Positions 33,705 through 42,354 of a DNA stretch of 64,000 bases are shown piece after piece (position 1 is the first letter of the stretch; the number at the start of each line of letters is the position of its first letter). The notes under the pieces are model-generated. The model was given only the letters and a program-made list of their open reading frames with translations, was not told where the DNA came from and ran no database searches. A program made the translations under genes and the position numbers. This stretch comes from Streptomyces sp. AC512_CC834 (lineage in GTDB: Bacteria > Actinomycetota > Actinomycetes > Streptomycetales > Streptomycetaceae): assembly GCF_019049325.1 (NCBI RefSeq), contig NZ_JAGMUO010000065.1:496001-560000 (forward strand). Direction: 5' to 3'.

Positions 33705-33897
33705 GGCCGTGGTCCTTCTGCCGGGGGAAACGCTCGATGGCTCCCATTACACGTCGGGGTGTCCCGGGCGGCACGTCGGACCTCGCGGCCCTTCAGGATG
33801 CGCCGGACGTTTCCGCATTGAATGGTGTTATCGGGACATTCGGGACCGACAACAGTACGGCACCGAAGCAGCGATCCGGATCCGAGGAGCACTGATC

Positions 33898-34119
33898 ATG
33901 TCGACCTCACAGCCCGACGCCTCCCGACCGTCCGAAACCGGCGCGGACGACGACCGCGCCACTCCGGACGCCCTGCTCCACGCCCGCACCGGCCAGGACG
34001 TGTCCCCGGAGGACCTCGTCCTGGCCGCCGGCCGGGACGTCACTGAGCAGAACCTGGAATGGGCCAGGCGCAAGCTGACCGAGGAGGGCCCGGCGGCCCT
34101 CGACAAGCTGCTGCCCTGA
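33898..34119 (+). CDS. small acidic hypothetical protein
   Basis: 73 residues from the ATG at 33898 behind gaggag. It is acidic and soluble, with a disordered N-terminal third (Ser/Pro/Asp) and a helical C-terminal part (TEQNLEWARRKLTEEGPAAL). No known family is recognised. It is divergent from the MMPL gene and convergent with the DUF5709-type gene. Confidence 0.7.
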   Translation: MSTSQPDASRPSETGADDDRATPDALLHARTGQDVSPEDLVLAAGRDVTEQNLEWARRKLTEEGPAALDKLLP

Positions 34120-34144
34120 CCCGCCCCGGGCTCCGGCAGCCGGC

Positions 34145-34636
34145 TCAGCCCGTCCGGCCGGGGCCCGCCCCGTCGTCCTCCGCGTCGTCCACGACGTGCA
34201 TGGCGGCCTCCTCGGCGCCCGCGGCCCCGCCGTCGATGCCGACGTCCTCGGCGACCGTCTCCTTGGTCGTGTCGGTGCGTACGCCCTCGTCGGGAGCGAC
34301 CAGGCGGCCCGAGCGTTCGGTGCCCGCCTCCCGGTCGACGGGTTCGCCCTCGCCACCGGGCTCGTCGCCCACGCCGTCCCCGTCCGGCGCCGACACGTCG
34401 GGCTCCTCCTCGGCGAGTCGTTCGTCGAGACTCTCGCCGTCGTGCTGCTCGGCGGCCGTGGTGCCGTGTTTGGTCACGCCGAGTGGCTTCTCGGGCGGGG
34501 AGTAGCCCTCGTCGAGCGTGTCGTCGTAGGTCCGTTCGTCGACGGCGTCCTCGAGGTCGAGGGGCGCGGCGTCCGCCTGCTCCTCGTTGGTACCGGTGGG
34601 CTGGTAGGCGTCGTCGGCCATCGGGTCCGTGCCCAT
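34145..34636 (-). CDS. DUF5709-like acidic protein
   Basis: 163 residues from the ATG at 34636 (gagggagg upstream). It is very acidic and mostly disordered. The N-terminal pattern LDEGYSPPEKPLGVTKHGTT, then ESLDERLAEEEPDV, is the DUF5709 signature. The C-terminal AGAEEAAMHVVDD is also typical. Function is unknown; homologues are common across Streptomyces and often stress-related in context, which is inference here. Confidence 0.8.
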   Translation of the reverse strand: MGTDPMADDAYQPTGTNEEQADAAPLDLEDAVDERTYDDTLDEGYSPPEKPLGVTKHGTTAAEQHDGESLDERLAEEEPDVSAPDGDGVGDEPGGEGEPVDREAGTERSGRLVAPDEGVRTDTTKETVAEDVGIDGGAAGAEEAAMHVVDDAEDDGAGPGRTG

Positions 34637-34708
34637 CGTTGCCTCCCTCTCGCGCTGCGTCGGCTCGGTCGTCCCGTTGTCCGGTTCGCGTTTCCCGATC
34701 CGCGATCT

Positions 34709-36199
34709 CTAACCCGGGGGTGCGACGCGGATCTCCAGGTCGGTGATGCGGTGCGGGGTCCAGTCGCGGGCGTAGCCGGGCGTGGTGCCGCCCGGTCCTG
34801 TGATGGCGGCGACCGGGATCCGCCGGGCGGTGTCCTCGATCTCGGCGGCGGTGGTGTTCTCGTTGTTGCCGCCGGTCGCGCCGGAGGAGCAGCCGGTGTA
34901 GTAGCCGATCGGGATGGACTCGTGCCCGGTGAGCAGACACGGCGGGCGGACGCCGAGCCGGTGCAGCGCGTCGGCGACCCGGGCCCAGTCCTCGCGGCTT
35001 TCGACGTTCCGGTTCACGGTGCCCACGAGGACCGCGAACTGGACCGCCAGATGCCCGGCCAGCGCGAGCGCGACAAGCGGCGCGGCCACCGGCCGCCACC
35101 GGCCGCGGCCGGTCCTGGCCAGGTGCCACAGCGCGTCGGCGACCGGGAGGGCGAGCAGGGCGTAGGCGGGCTGAAGGAAGCGGGGCGCCGCGTATCCGAT
35201 CATGAACAGGTACGGCGCGGCGGCCGTCAGGGCGCAGGCGAACGGGACCAGCGTCGTGACGGCCCGCCGGGCCCGTACCGCGACGACCACGCCGAGGACG
35301 GCGACGAACGGGAGCACCGTCCACCACAGGGTGACCACGGGGTGCGGCATCGCTCCGGTGCACGGGCGGCACAGGCCTCGTCCGCCGAGGCTGCGCATCT
35401 GGTCGTCGACGGCGAGGTTCCAGCCGAGGCCGCCCTGGATCTCGGAGGCGCGGGACAGCCGCTCCCCCACGCCGCCGTACCAGGCGTACGCCTCGATCAT
35501 CCACTCCACGCCGCCGACCGCCAGGCCTCCCACGAGGGCGAGCAGCAGCGGCCAGTGGCGGCGTACGAGGACGAGGGCGAGGGCCAGGACGAGCAGGGGT
35601 ACGGTCACCCAGACCGCGTCGGTGGGCCGCATCAGGGCCATCAGGGCGGCCCCGGCCGCCACCCCCCACAGCGGGCCCCGGCCGGGGTGGCCCCGCCGGG
35701 CCCGCAGGAAGCAGCCCACGGTGACCAGGGCACCGATCGCGACCCAGTAGTTGGGCATGGCCTGGGGGCCGTAGAAGAGGGTCACCCACAGGGTGGCGAA
35801 GAACCCGCCCGCGGTGGCGAGGACCCGGGCCGGGAACAGGCCCTTCCAGGCGCGCAGGGCGAGGTACAGGCCGAGGCCCGACAGCACGGCGAGGTAGACG
35901 CGCAGCAGTTCGGTGGAGGCCGACCAGGAGGCCACGGGTGCCACCAGCAGGGAGACGCCCCGGGAGCGGGGCGCGCTGAAGAAGGCGGCGGGGTGGTGGG
36001 TGGTGACCTGGCTGGTGTACACGATCTCGTCCCAGCCGAGACCCATCGCGGGGTGGACGAAGACCAGTTGGGCCAGGGTGAAGACGGCGGCGACCGCCGC
36101 GACGGGTGCGTCGGCGCGCAGCCGCCGGGGGGTGCCCGGCGTCCTCGCCGCCTCGCCCCGTCGTCTGCCGACGACAATGGCGTCGGCGCCGTCGGCCAT
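34709..36199 (-). CDS. polytopic membrane protein, possible GT-C glycosyltransferase
   Basis: 496 residues with about ten to eleven membrane helices. The first external loop holds the acidic motif MGLGWDEIVYTSQ, at the place where GT-C enzymes (PMT/ArnT/mannosyltransferase type) carry their catalytic Asp/Glu. A long C-terminal extracytoplasmic domain follows the last helix and has Cys residues (RPPCLLTG, YTGCSS). The start is preceded by gaggggtg. It probably transfers a sugar from a polyprenyl-phosphate donor, but this is a fold-level inference. Confidence 0.75.
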   Translation of the reverse strand: MADGADAIVVGRRRGEAARTPGTPRRLRADAPVAAVAAVFTLAQLVFVHPAMGLGWDEIVYTSQVTTHHPAAFFSAPRSRGVSLLVAPVASWSASTELLRVYLAVLSGLGLYLALRAWKGLFPARVLATAGGFFATLWVTLFYGPQAMPNYWVAIGALVTVGCFLRARRGHPGRGPLWGVAAGAALMALMRPTDAVWVTVPLLVLALALVLVRRHWPLLLALVGGLAVGGVEWMIEAYAWYGGVGERLSRASEIQGGLGWNLAVDDQMRSLGGRGLCRPCTGAMPHPVVTLWWTVLPFVAVLGVVVAVRARRAVTTLVPFACALTAAAPYLFMIGYAAPRFLQPAYALLALPVADALWHLARTGRGRWRPVAAPLVALALAGHLAVQFAVLVGTVNRNVESREDWARVADALHRLGVRPPCLLTGHESIPIGYYTGCSSGATGGNNENTTAAEIEDTARRIPVAAITGPGGTTPGYARDWTPHRITDLEIRVAPPG

Positions 36200-36289
36200 C
36201 GTGCACCCCTCACCCCCGCTTGCCGCGGGGCCGCTCGGTCCTCACCTCCTGCCGCCGTGGCTGGAGCCCGGAAACCGGAAAACCCGGAA

Positions 36290-36350
36290 ACGATGAAATG
36301 CTGAGATGCTGAAAATTTGACTGAAATGCTGAAAACAAGGTCAAACTAAC
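36290..36350. other. AT-rich patch with a repeated ATGCTGA word
   Basis: In a very GC-rich region this ~60-bp stretch is close to half A+T. It contains the word ATGCTGA three times (in AAATGCTGAGATGCTGA and GAAATGCTGA). It lies 90-150 bp upstream of the GT-C-like gene start and downstream of the GH65 gene. It is a candidate promoter or regulator-binding region. Confidence 0.5.
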
Positions 36351-36410
36351 CCGCGTGCCGCCGATGTGCAGGGCGGAACTCGGCCGGTCGCGCGGTCTCC
36401 TCCGTCTGCG

Positions 36411-38783
36411 TCACCCCGGGCCGGGTCGGTCGGCGGGCGCGGGGCGGCGGTGCGGGGGCTGTTCGGGTGTGGGGCGCCGCTTCGGGGCGGAAATGGCGAG
36501 GGTGACGGGGCCGTCTCCGTTCACGTGCGCCTCGGTGCCGTGGTGGTGAATCGTCAGGGGCGGTCCGGTCAGCAGCGAGTACGTCGCCTTGCTCCCGTCG
36601 ATCTCCACCTGGAGGCACCGGCCGCGGAACTGGAGCCGGAAGGCGAGCCGGCTGAGCTTCTCCGGCAGGCGGGGCGTGAAGCGCAGGCCGTCGCCGTGCC
36701 GGCGGGTGCCGCCGAATCCGGCGACCAGCGCCATCCACGTACCGGCCAGCGAGGCGATGTGCAGTCCGTCGCGGGTGTTGTGCTCCAGGTCCGCCAGGTC
36801 CATGAGGGCGGCCTCGGTGGCGTAGTCGTAGGCCAGCCGCAGGTGCCCCGTCTGGGCGGCGACGACGGCCTGGCAGCACGCGGACAGGGAGGAGTCCCGC
36901 ACGGTCAGCGCCTCGTAGTAGGCGAAGTTCGCGGCGATCTGGTCCTCGTCGCAGTGGGCGTCGAACCAACTGCCGCAGGTGTACATGGCCAGCACGAGGT
37001 CGGACTGCTTGACGACCTGCTTGCGGTAGATGTCGAAGTAGGGGAAGTGCAGCATCAGCGGGTACTGGTCGGCGCCGGTGCCGGCGAAGTCCCAGCGCTG
37101 GTGGCGGGTGAAGCCGGCGTGCTGCTCGTGGACGCCGATCTCGTCGTTGTAGGGGATGTGCGCGGCCTCGGCGGCGTCCCGCCAGGCGGCGCTCTCCTCC
37201 TCGTCGACGCCGAGCCGGGTCGCCTCCTCGGGGTGGCGTTCACACACGTCGGCCGCGGCGAGCAGGTTGGAGCGCGCCATCAGGTTGGTGTACGTGTTGT
37301 CGTCGACCACGGCGCTGTACTCGTCCGGTCCTGTGACGCCGTCGATGTGGAACACGCCGTGGGGGTCGTGGTGGCCGAGGGAGCGCCACAGCCGGGCCGT
37401 CTCCACGAGGAGTTCCAGGGCGGTCTCGCGTTCGAAGTCGGTGTCGCCGGTCGCCGCCGTGTAGCGCACCGCGGCGTGCGCGATGTCGGCGGCCACGTGG
37501 AAGGCCGCCGTGCCGGCCGGCCAGTACGCGGAGCCCTCCGAGCCGTCGATGGTTCGCCACGGGAACGCGGCGCCGCGCAGCCCGAGCTGGGTGGCGCGGT
37601 CCCGGGCGGCGGGCAGGGTGCCCTGCCGCCAGCGCAACGCCTCGGCGACGGCCTTGGGCGCGGTGTAGGTCAGCAGGGGCAGCACGAACATCTCGGTGTC
37701 CCAGAACGCGTGTCCGTCGTATCCGGAACCGGTCAGTCCCTTGGCCGGAATGGCTCGCTGCTCGGCGCGGGCCCCGGCCTGCAGCACGTGGAACAGGGCG
37801 AAGCGGACGGCCTGCTGGATCTCCTCGTCGCCGTGCACCTCGACGTCCGCGCGAGCCCAGAAGTCGTCGAGGTAGGCGCGCTGTTCGGCCACCAGGCCGT
37901 CCCAGCCGCCGTGGGCGGCGGCGGCCAGCGCCGCCTCGACCTGGTCGCCCATCGCGGGCCGGGAGCGGGCGCCGGACCAGCCGTGGGCGACGGTCTTCTG
38001 CACCCGCAGCCGCTGCCCCGGCTCCAGGACGGAGGTGAGGGTCAGGCGGGCCACGTCCGCGTTGCTCTCGCTGCTGGTGGTGATCTCCCCGGGGGCGTCG
38101 ACGACGTGGTCGGCGGCCACGGCGACCCGCAGACCGCTGCGCCGGGTGCGGTGCACCAGACGCAGCCGCGACCCGATGGCCTGGTCCTCCTCCGGTTCCA
38201 GCGGGGACTGCAGTGCCCGGGCCGCCCTCGGGTCGCCGTCGGGGGTGGGCAGGCTCTCGTTGGTGACCAGTTCCGACTGGATGACCACCCGGGTCCGGCT
38301 GTCGACGGGCTCGACCTCGTACTGCACGGCGGCGATGGCGCGCTGGGTGAGGGAGACGAGCCGGGTGGAGCGCACCCGGACGGTCGTGCCTGCCGGTGAG
38401 GTCCACTCGCAGGTCCGCTCGAGCACGCCGCGCCTGAGGTCCAGGGTGCGTTCGTGCTTGCCGAGCCGTCCGTAGCGCAGGTCGAAGGGTTCGTCGTCGA
38501 CCAGCAGCCGCAGCAGCTTGCCGTTGGTGACGTTGATGACGGTCTGGCCCGACTCCGGGTAGCCGTAGCCCGCTTCGGCGTACGGCAGCGGGTGCAGTTC
38601 GTACACGCCGTTGAGGTAGCTGCCGGGCAGTCCGTGCGGTTCGCCCTCGTCGAGGTTGCCGCGCCAGCCGACGTGCCCGTTGGAGAGGGCGAAGACGGAC
38701 TCGCTCTGCGCCAGGAGGTCGAGGCTGAGGGCCGTCTCGCGCACGCGCCAGGGCTCCACGGTGTACGTCCGGTTGGTGATCAC
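36411..38783 (-). CDS. GH65 disaccharide phosphorylase (maltose/kojibiose/trehalose phosphorylase type)
   Basis: 790 residues from the GTG at 38783, overlapping the HAD stop by GTGA. The N-terminal super-sandwich domain ends near the linker, and the (alpha/alpha)6 barrel holds GYDGHAFWDTEMFVLPLL and the catalytic general-acid Glu in GVTGPDEYSAVVDDNTYTN. The late segments QVVKQSDLVLAMY and LSACCQAVVAAQTGHLRLA are also GH65-specific; the former contains the phosphate-contact region. It splits an alpha-glucobiose with phosphate to glucose and beta-glucose-1-phosphate. Length is normal. The linkage it prefers cannot be read reliably. Confidence 0.92.
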   Translation of the reverse strand: MITNRTYTVEPWRVRETALSLDLLAQSESVFALSNGHVGWRGNLDEGEPHGLPGSYLNGVYELHPLPYAEAGYGYPESGQTVINVTNGKLLRLLVDDEPFDLRYGRLGKHERTLDLRRGVLERTCEWTSPAGTTVRVRSTRLVSLTQRAIAAVQYEVEPVDSRTRVVIQSELVTNESLPTPDGDPRAARALQSPLEPEEDQAIGSRLRLVHRTRRSGLRVAVAADHVVDAPGEITTSSESNADVARLTLTSVLEPGQRLRVQKTVAHGWSGARSRPAMGDQVEAALAAAAHGGWDGLVAEQRAYLDDFWARADVEVHGDEEIQQAVRFALFHVLQAGARAEQRAIPAKGLTGSGYDGHAFWDTEMFVLPLLTYTAPKAVAEALRWRQGTLPAARDRATQLGLRGAAFPWRTIDGSEGSAYWPAGTAAFHVAADIAHAAVRYTAATGDTDFERETALELLVETARLWRSLGHHDPHGVFHIDGVTGPDEYSAVVDDNTYTNLMARSNLLAAADVCERHPEEATRLGVDEEESAAWRDAAEAAHIPYNDEIGVHEQHAGFTRHQRWDFAGTGADQYPLMLHFPYFDIYRKQVVKQSDLVLAMYTCGSWFDAHCDEDQIAANFAYYEALTVRDSSLSACCQAVVAAQTGHLRLAYDYATEAALMDLADLEHNTRDGLHIASLAGTWMALVAGFGGTRRHGDGLRFTPRLPEKLSRLAFRLQFRGRCLQVEIDGSKATYSLLTGPPLTIHHHGTEAHVNGDGPVTLAISAPKRRPTPEQPPHRRPAPADRPGPG

Positions 38784-39520
38784 GCGCGGCCTTCCAGTTC
38801 GGTGAGGTCCTTGACGACGCGGTCGGCGCCGTGGGCGTAGAGGGCGTCTCTCTGGCCGACGCGGTCGACGCCGACGACGTACCCGAAGTGCCCGGAGCGG
38901 CCCGCGTCCATGCCGGCCAGCGCGTCCTCGAAGACGGCGGCGCGGGACGCTTCGACGCCGAGGTCGCGGGCGGCGGCGAGGAAGGTGTCCGGGTGTGGTT
39001 TGCCGGGCAGTTTCCGTTCCCGGGCCACCACTCCGTCGATCCGTACGTCGAACAGCCGCTCGGCGTCGATGGAGTGCAGCACGTCCCGGGTGTTGGCGCT
39101 GGAGGAGACGATCGCGGTGGCGAGCCCGGCGGCGCGTACCGCGTCGATGTAGCGCAGGGTGCCCTCGTACGGCTCCACTCCGTCGGTGCGGATCTTCTCG
39201 AGGAGCAGCTCGTTCTTGCGGTTGCCGACGCCGTTGACGGTGCCCGCGTCCGGAGGGTCGTCGGGGCCGCCCTCGGGCAGTTCGATGCCGCGGGAGGCGA
39301 GGAAGGAGCGGACGCCGTCGGCGCGGGGGCGGCCGTCGACGTACTGGTCGTAGTCGGAGTCGGTGAAGGGGCGGAAGTCCGCGCCGTCCCGCTCGCGCAG
39401 GAAGGCGTCGAAGGTCGCCTTCCAGGCGGCGGCGTGCACCACGGCCGTCTTCGTGACGACCCCGTCGAGGTCGAAGAGGCAGGCCTGGATGTCGTCGGGG
39501 AGTCCGAGCTGCGTCGTCAT
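38780..39520 (-). CDS. HAD hydrolase, beta-phosphoglucomutase type
   Basis: 246 residues from the ATG at 39520. The longer open frame upstream only reads a 12-bp repeat (Met-Cys-His-Pro) and has no ribosome site. HAD motif I is ACLFDLDGVVTKTAVVHAAAW, motif II is AIVSSSANTR and motif III/IV are GKPHPDTFLAAARDL and AVFEDALAGMDA. The second Asp of motif I and the cap domain agree with beta-phosphoglucomutase. It overlaps the GH65 gene by 4 bp, so it should convert the beta-glucose-1-phosphate released there to glucose-6-phosphate. Confidence 0.92.
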   Translation of the reverse strand: MTTQLGLPDDIQACLFDLDGVVTKTAVVHAAAWKATFDAFLRERDGADFRPFTDSDYDQYVDGRPRADGVRSFLASRGIELPEGGPDDPPDAGTVNGVGNRKNELLLEKIRTDGVEPYEGTLRYIDAVRAAGLATAIVSSSANTRDVLHSIDAERLFDVRIDGVVARERKLPGKPHPDTFLAAARDLGVEASRAAVFEDALAGMDAGRSGHFGYVVGVDRVGQRDALYAHGADRVVKDLTELEGRA

Positions 39521-39550
39521 ATCCCCACAGTTCCCCGCGAGCGTGCGTCC

Positions 39551-39624
39551 CATCGGGTGACACATCGGGTGACACATCGGGTGGCACATCGGGTGGCACA
39601 TCGGGTGGCACATCGGGTGACACA
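39551..39624. repeat. 12-bp tandem repeat, six copies, in a divergent promoter
   Basis: CATCGGGTGACA or CATCGGGTGGCA, six units in a row. The array fills most of the 113 bp between the start of the HAD/GH65 operon (minus) and the kinase gene (plus). Each unit could add a binding half-site or change promoter spacing by about one helical turn. Confidence 0.9.
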
Positions 39625-39633
39625 CTGTGCGGT

Positions 39634-40269
39634 GTGCCGCTGACCTTCGACGACCTGCTCACCCGTGCCCGCGCTCTCCCCCGGGGTGGGCGGCGCGCGA
39701 TCCTGGGCATCGCGGGCAGCCCGGGCGCGGGGAAGTCGACGCTCGCCGACCGTCTGGTGCGGGAGCTGAACGGCACCGGCGAGCCGTGGGTGGCGCACGT
39801 GCCGATGGACGGCTTCCACCTCGCCGACGCCGAACTGGACCGGCTCGGCCGCCGGGACCGCAAGGGCGCGCCGGACACCTTCGACGCGGCCGGTTACGCC
39901 GCGCTGCTGCGGAGGCTGCGCGAGGAGAGCGACGGCGACATCGTGTATGCGCCCGGCTTCGAGCGGGTACTGGAGCAGCCCATCGCCGGGGCCGTACCGG
40001 TGCCGCCCTCCGCCCGCCTGGTCGTGACGGAGGGCAACTACCTGCTGCTGGAGACCGGGGCCTGGGCGCGGGTGCGGTCCCGGCTCGACGAGGTGTGGTT
40101 CTGCGGGCCGGCGGAGGCGGAGCGGGTCCGGCGGCTCACGGCACGGCACGAGCGTTACGGCAAGTCACCGGCGGAGGCCGCCGCGTGGGCGCTCGGCCCA
40201 GACCAGCGCAACGCCGAACTCGTCGCCGCGACCCGGCACCGGGCCGACCTGGTGGTACCGCCGGTGTGA
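39634..40269 (+). CDS. nucleoside/sugar kinase of the uridine-kinase-like P-loop family
   Basis: 211 residues from a GTG at 39634. The P-loop is ILGIAGSPGAGKSTLADRL. MDGFHLADAELDRLGRRDRKGAPDTFD is the substrate lid found in the nucleoside/nucleotide kinase family close to pantothenate and uridine kinases. VVTEGNYLLLETGAW is Walker B-like, and RRLTARHERYGKS the late Arg-rich segment. Some relatives phosphorylate fructose or other sugars. Placed next to a phosphorylase operon, a sugar kinase role is plausible but inferred. Confidence 0.88.
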   Translation: MPLTFDDLLTRARALPRGGRRAILGIAGSPGAGKSTLADRLVRELNGTGEPWVAHVPMDGFHLADAELDRLGRRDRKGAPDTFDAAGYAALLRRLREESDGDIVYAPGFERVLEQPIAGAVPVPPSARLVVTEGNYLLLETGAWARVRSRLDEVWFCGPAEAERVRRLTARHERYGKSPAEAAAWALGPDQRNAELVAATRHRADLVVPPV

Positions 40270-40289
40270 GGCGATGCCTTGCGCGGCGG

Positions 40290-40451
40290 TCACTTCTCGT
40301 CGTAGTCGTCGGGGCGGACGTGTGCCTCCTCGAGGGCCTCGCGCAGGGTCCGGCCGGTGCCGCCCGGAGGGCGGGGCGCGTCCTGCCTGCGCTGGTCGAG
40401 AACGTCGTCGGGGGTGTCGTTCTTCGGCCGGTTCTCTTCCGGGACGGTCAT
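40290..40451 (-). CDS. small hydrophilic hypothetical protein
   Basis: 53 residues, from an ATG at 40451 with gaggag 8 bases upstream to a TGA at 40290-40292. The peptide starts MTVPEENRPKNDTPDDVLD and ends EEAHVRPDDYDEK. It is hydrophilic, probably disordered with one helix (TLREALEEAHV). The good ribosome site, start and peptide composition support a real gene. It is convergent with the kinase. No family is recognised. Confidence 0.65.
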   Translation of the reverse strand: MTVPEENRPKNDTPDDVLDQRRQDAPRPPGGTGRTLREALEEAHVRPDDYDEK

Positions 40452-40650
40452 GGCGTCGGCTCCTCGTGCGTGTCCGTGGGCTCGTGGTGTCCGTGGGCTC
40501 GTGGTGTCCGTAGGCGCTCGCGTGCCCGTGGGTTCTTCCGTCGCGGCGGGTTCCCGTACGGCGCGGTGCTATCCCCGTCCGGGCACAGGCCCTGCCGGAC
40601 ACGAGGGGTGAGCTATGTTGACCTCCGTGGGAGACAAGGGAGGCGCACCC

Positions 40651-41574
40651 GTGCCATCGCCGCAGCAGGCACGTGCGCAGGCATCGGCGATCACCTCGGG
40701 ACGGGCGGCCCCGGAGTCGGAGGTCTCCCCCACCACCCGGCTCAGGACGCTGTTCGACCGGCCTCGCCTGTCCCCGGGACAGCGGCGCATCGCGCAGTAC
40801 CTCATCGAGCACCTCACCGAGGCGGCGTTCCTGTCGATCACCGACCTCGCCGACCGGGTCGGGGTGAGTCAGCCGTCGGTGACGCGGTTCGCCTCGGCGG
40901 TCGGCTTCAGCGGTTACCCGGCGTTGCGGGAGCAACTCCAGGCGATCGCGCTGGGCGGCCGCGGCGGGGCCGCAGCCGCGGCCGAGGAGAACCGGGGCAA
41001 CGAACTCCAGGCGGCGGTCGATGCCGAGATCGAGAACCTGGAGAACCTGCGGCGCGACTTCGCCGACGCGGACCGGGTGATCGACGTCGGCCGCAAGCTC
41101 GCCTCCTCGGCGCCGCTGACCGTCCTCGGGCTGCGCATCTCCGTCTCGCTCGCCGAGTACTTCGCCTACGCCGCCCGCCGCGTCCATCCCGACGTACGCC
41201 TGGTGACCCGGGGCGGCACCGTCGCCTACGACGCCCTGCTCCAGTCCCGGGAGGCGGGCGGCACCTGGGTGCTGGCCTTCTCCATGCCCCGGCACGCCCA
41301 CGAGACCCTGGGCGCCGTCCGGGTGGCACGCGGTGCCGGCCTGAAGGTGGCGCTGATCACCGACCTGGCGCTCGGCCCGCTCGTGGACGAGGCCGACGTC
41401 ACGTTCGCGACCGGCACGGGGTCCCGGCTGGTCTTCGACTCCTACGCGGCGCCGGGCGTGATGTGCGCGGCGCTGCTCCAGGCCATGACCGACGCCGATC
41501 CGGGGCGGACGCAGGCCCGGCTGGAGGAGTACGAGCAGGTCGCGGACCAGCACCAGTTCTTCCTGCGGGACTGA
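40651..41574 (+). CDS. MurR/RpiR family transcriptional regulator
   Basis: 307 residues from the GTG at 40651, chosen because aagggagg lies 8 bases upstream; an ATG at 40615 is in frame but puts this site inside. The N-terminal HTH_6 domain is QRRIAQYLIEHLTEAAFLS, then TDLADRVGVSQPSVTRFASAV. The C-terminal part is a SIS sugar-phosphate domain (LTVLGLRISVSLAEYFAYAA, AFSMPRHAHETLG). It senses a phosphosugar. The nearby GH65/HAD/kinase genes are likely targets. The region upstream has short direct repeats. Confidence 0.92.
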   Translation: MPSPQQARAQASAITSGRAAPESEVSPTTRLRTLFDRPRLSPGQRRIAQYLIEHLTEAAFLSITDLADRVGVSQPSVTRFASAVGFSGYPALREQLQAIALGGRGGAAAAAEENRGNELQAAVDAEIENLENLRRDFADADRVIDVGRKLASSAPLTVLGLRISVSLAEYFAYAARRVHPDVRLVTRGGTVAYDALLQSREAGGTWVLAFSMPRHAHETLGAVRVARGAGLKVALITDLALGPLVDEADVTFATGTGSRLVFDSYAAPGVMCAALLQAMTDADPGRTQARLEEYEQVADQHQFFLRD

Positions 41575-41907
41575 GCGACACCTGCGAAGAACGAGCCTCC
41601 CCGTGCCCGGCCCGGTGATTGGTCGGCGCAGAGGGGGCCATCCCGTCAAAGCAGGCATGAATGTTTCCATACGTCTTGCAAAGCGGATAGCATATATAAA
41701 TACTGCTCACGGATCGCGACCCGGCCGCACCGGAGCGCGTCCACACCTGCCGCGAACACCTCGGCCGCCGACTCCTACCCGCTCCGGCGCCCGGGTGTTC
41801 CGGTCGGGCATCGCCTGCGCGAGCGCCCGCGGCGGTCCCGGTCGTCCCCTGGACCGGGACCGCCCCCACCCGTCGCCCACCCCGTCGACGCCGCACACCC
41901 GGAAGCG
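41575..41907. other. 333-bp gap with an AT-rich promoter-like patch
   Basis: No gene is seen. Around 41655-41710 the sequence turns unusually AT-rich (CTTGCAAAGCGG then ATAGCATATATAAATAC), a good fit to a strong promoter with TTGCAA and TATATA/TATAAA-like boxes facing right. It is ~200 bp upstream of the next gene, so a long leader would be made. Confidence 0.5.
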
Positions 41908-42291
41908 ATGATCATGCTCCTGACGACCACGCGCATCAGCCCGGACTGGCCCTGCCAGGTCAAGACGCCCGGCAGCTACGACTGGGAACGCTCGGCCACC
42001 AGGTGGCTGCGCGAGCTGGTCCCGGCCCGCTACGCCGGCTATCCGGCCCTGATCCGGCACCCGGTCCTCCTCGCCCGTCATGCGCAGATCCAGGTCCAGC
42101 ACGAGATCCGGGTGGCCCGCACCGCTCTGCAGACCGCCCGGGCGGACCTGCCGCGGCTCGGGCTGCACGAGGGGGTCATCGAGCACACCATCAAGCTGTA
42201 CGCGGCGGAGGTCCTCCAGTTGCAGCACATCGCGCGCAGCGTGCGCGCGGTCACCGAGGCACTGGTCGAACGGAGCACCGCCGGGCGCTGA
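41908..42291 (+). CDS. helical hypothetical protein
   Basis: 127 residues (an ATG 6 bp inside is equally possible). It is soluble and mostly helical, with many His and Arg: RYAGYPALIRHPVLLARHAQI, then VQHEIRVARTALQTARADL and AEVLQLQHIARSVRAVTEAL. I do not recognise a named family; it looks like a genus-conserved protein by composition. Its own AT-rich promoter patch lies upstream. Confidence 0.65.
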   Translation: MIMLLTTTRISPDWPCQVKTPGSYDWERSATRWLRELVPARYAGYPALIRHPVLLARHAQIQVQHEIRVARTALQTARADLPRLGLHEGVIEHTIKLYAAEVLQLQHIARSVRAVTEALVERSTAGR

Positions 42292-42354
42292 CCTGCGGAC
42301 TCTGACCGCCGGGCGCTGACCGGCGGGCGCCGTCCGCTGACCGGCGGGCGCGCG

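Noticed and set aside
30933..33821. A 962-codon plus-strand open frame
   Set aside because: It runs antisense to the MMPL gene and out of frame over the phosphatase. It has the composition of a high-GC shadow (Arg, Gly, Asp, His) with no domain, while both real genes have clear motifs.
39521..39625. N-terminal extension of the HAD protein made of Met-Cys-His-Pro repeats
   Set aside because: It only translates the 12-bp promoter repeat and has no ribosome site; the ATG at 39520 begins a normal HAD protein.
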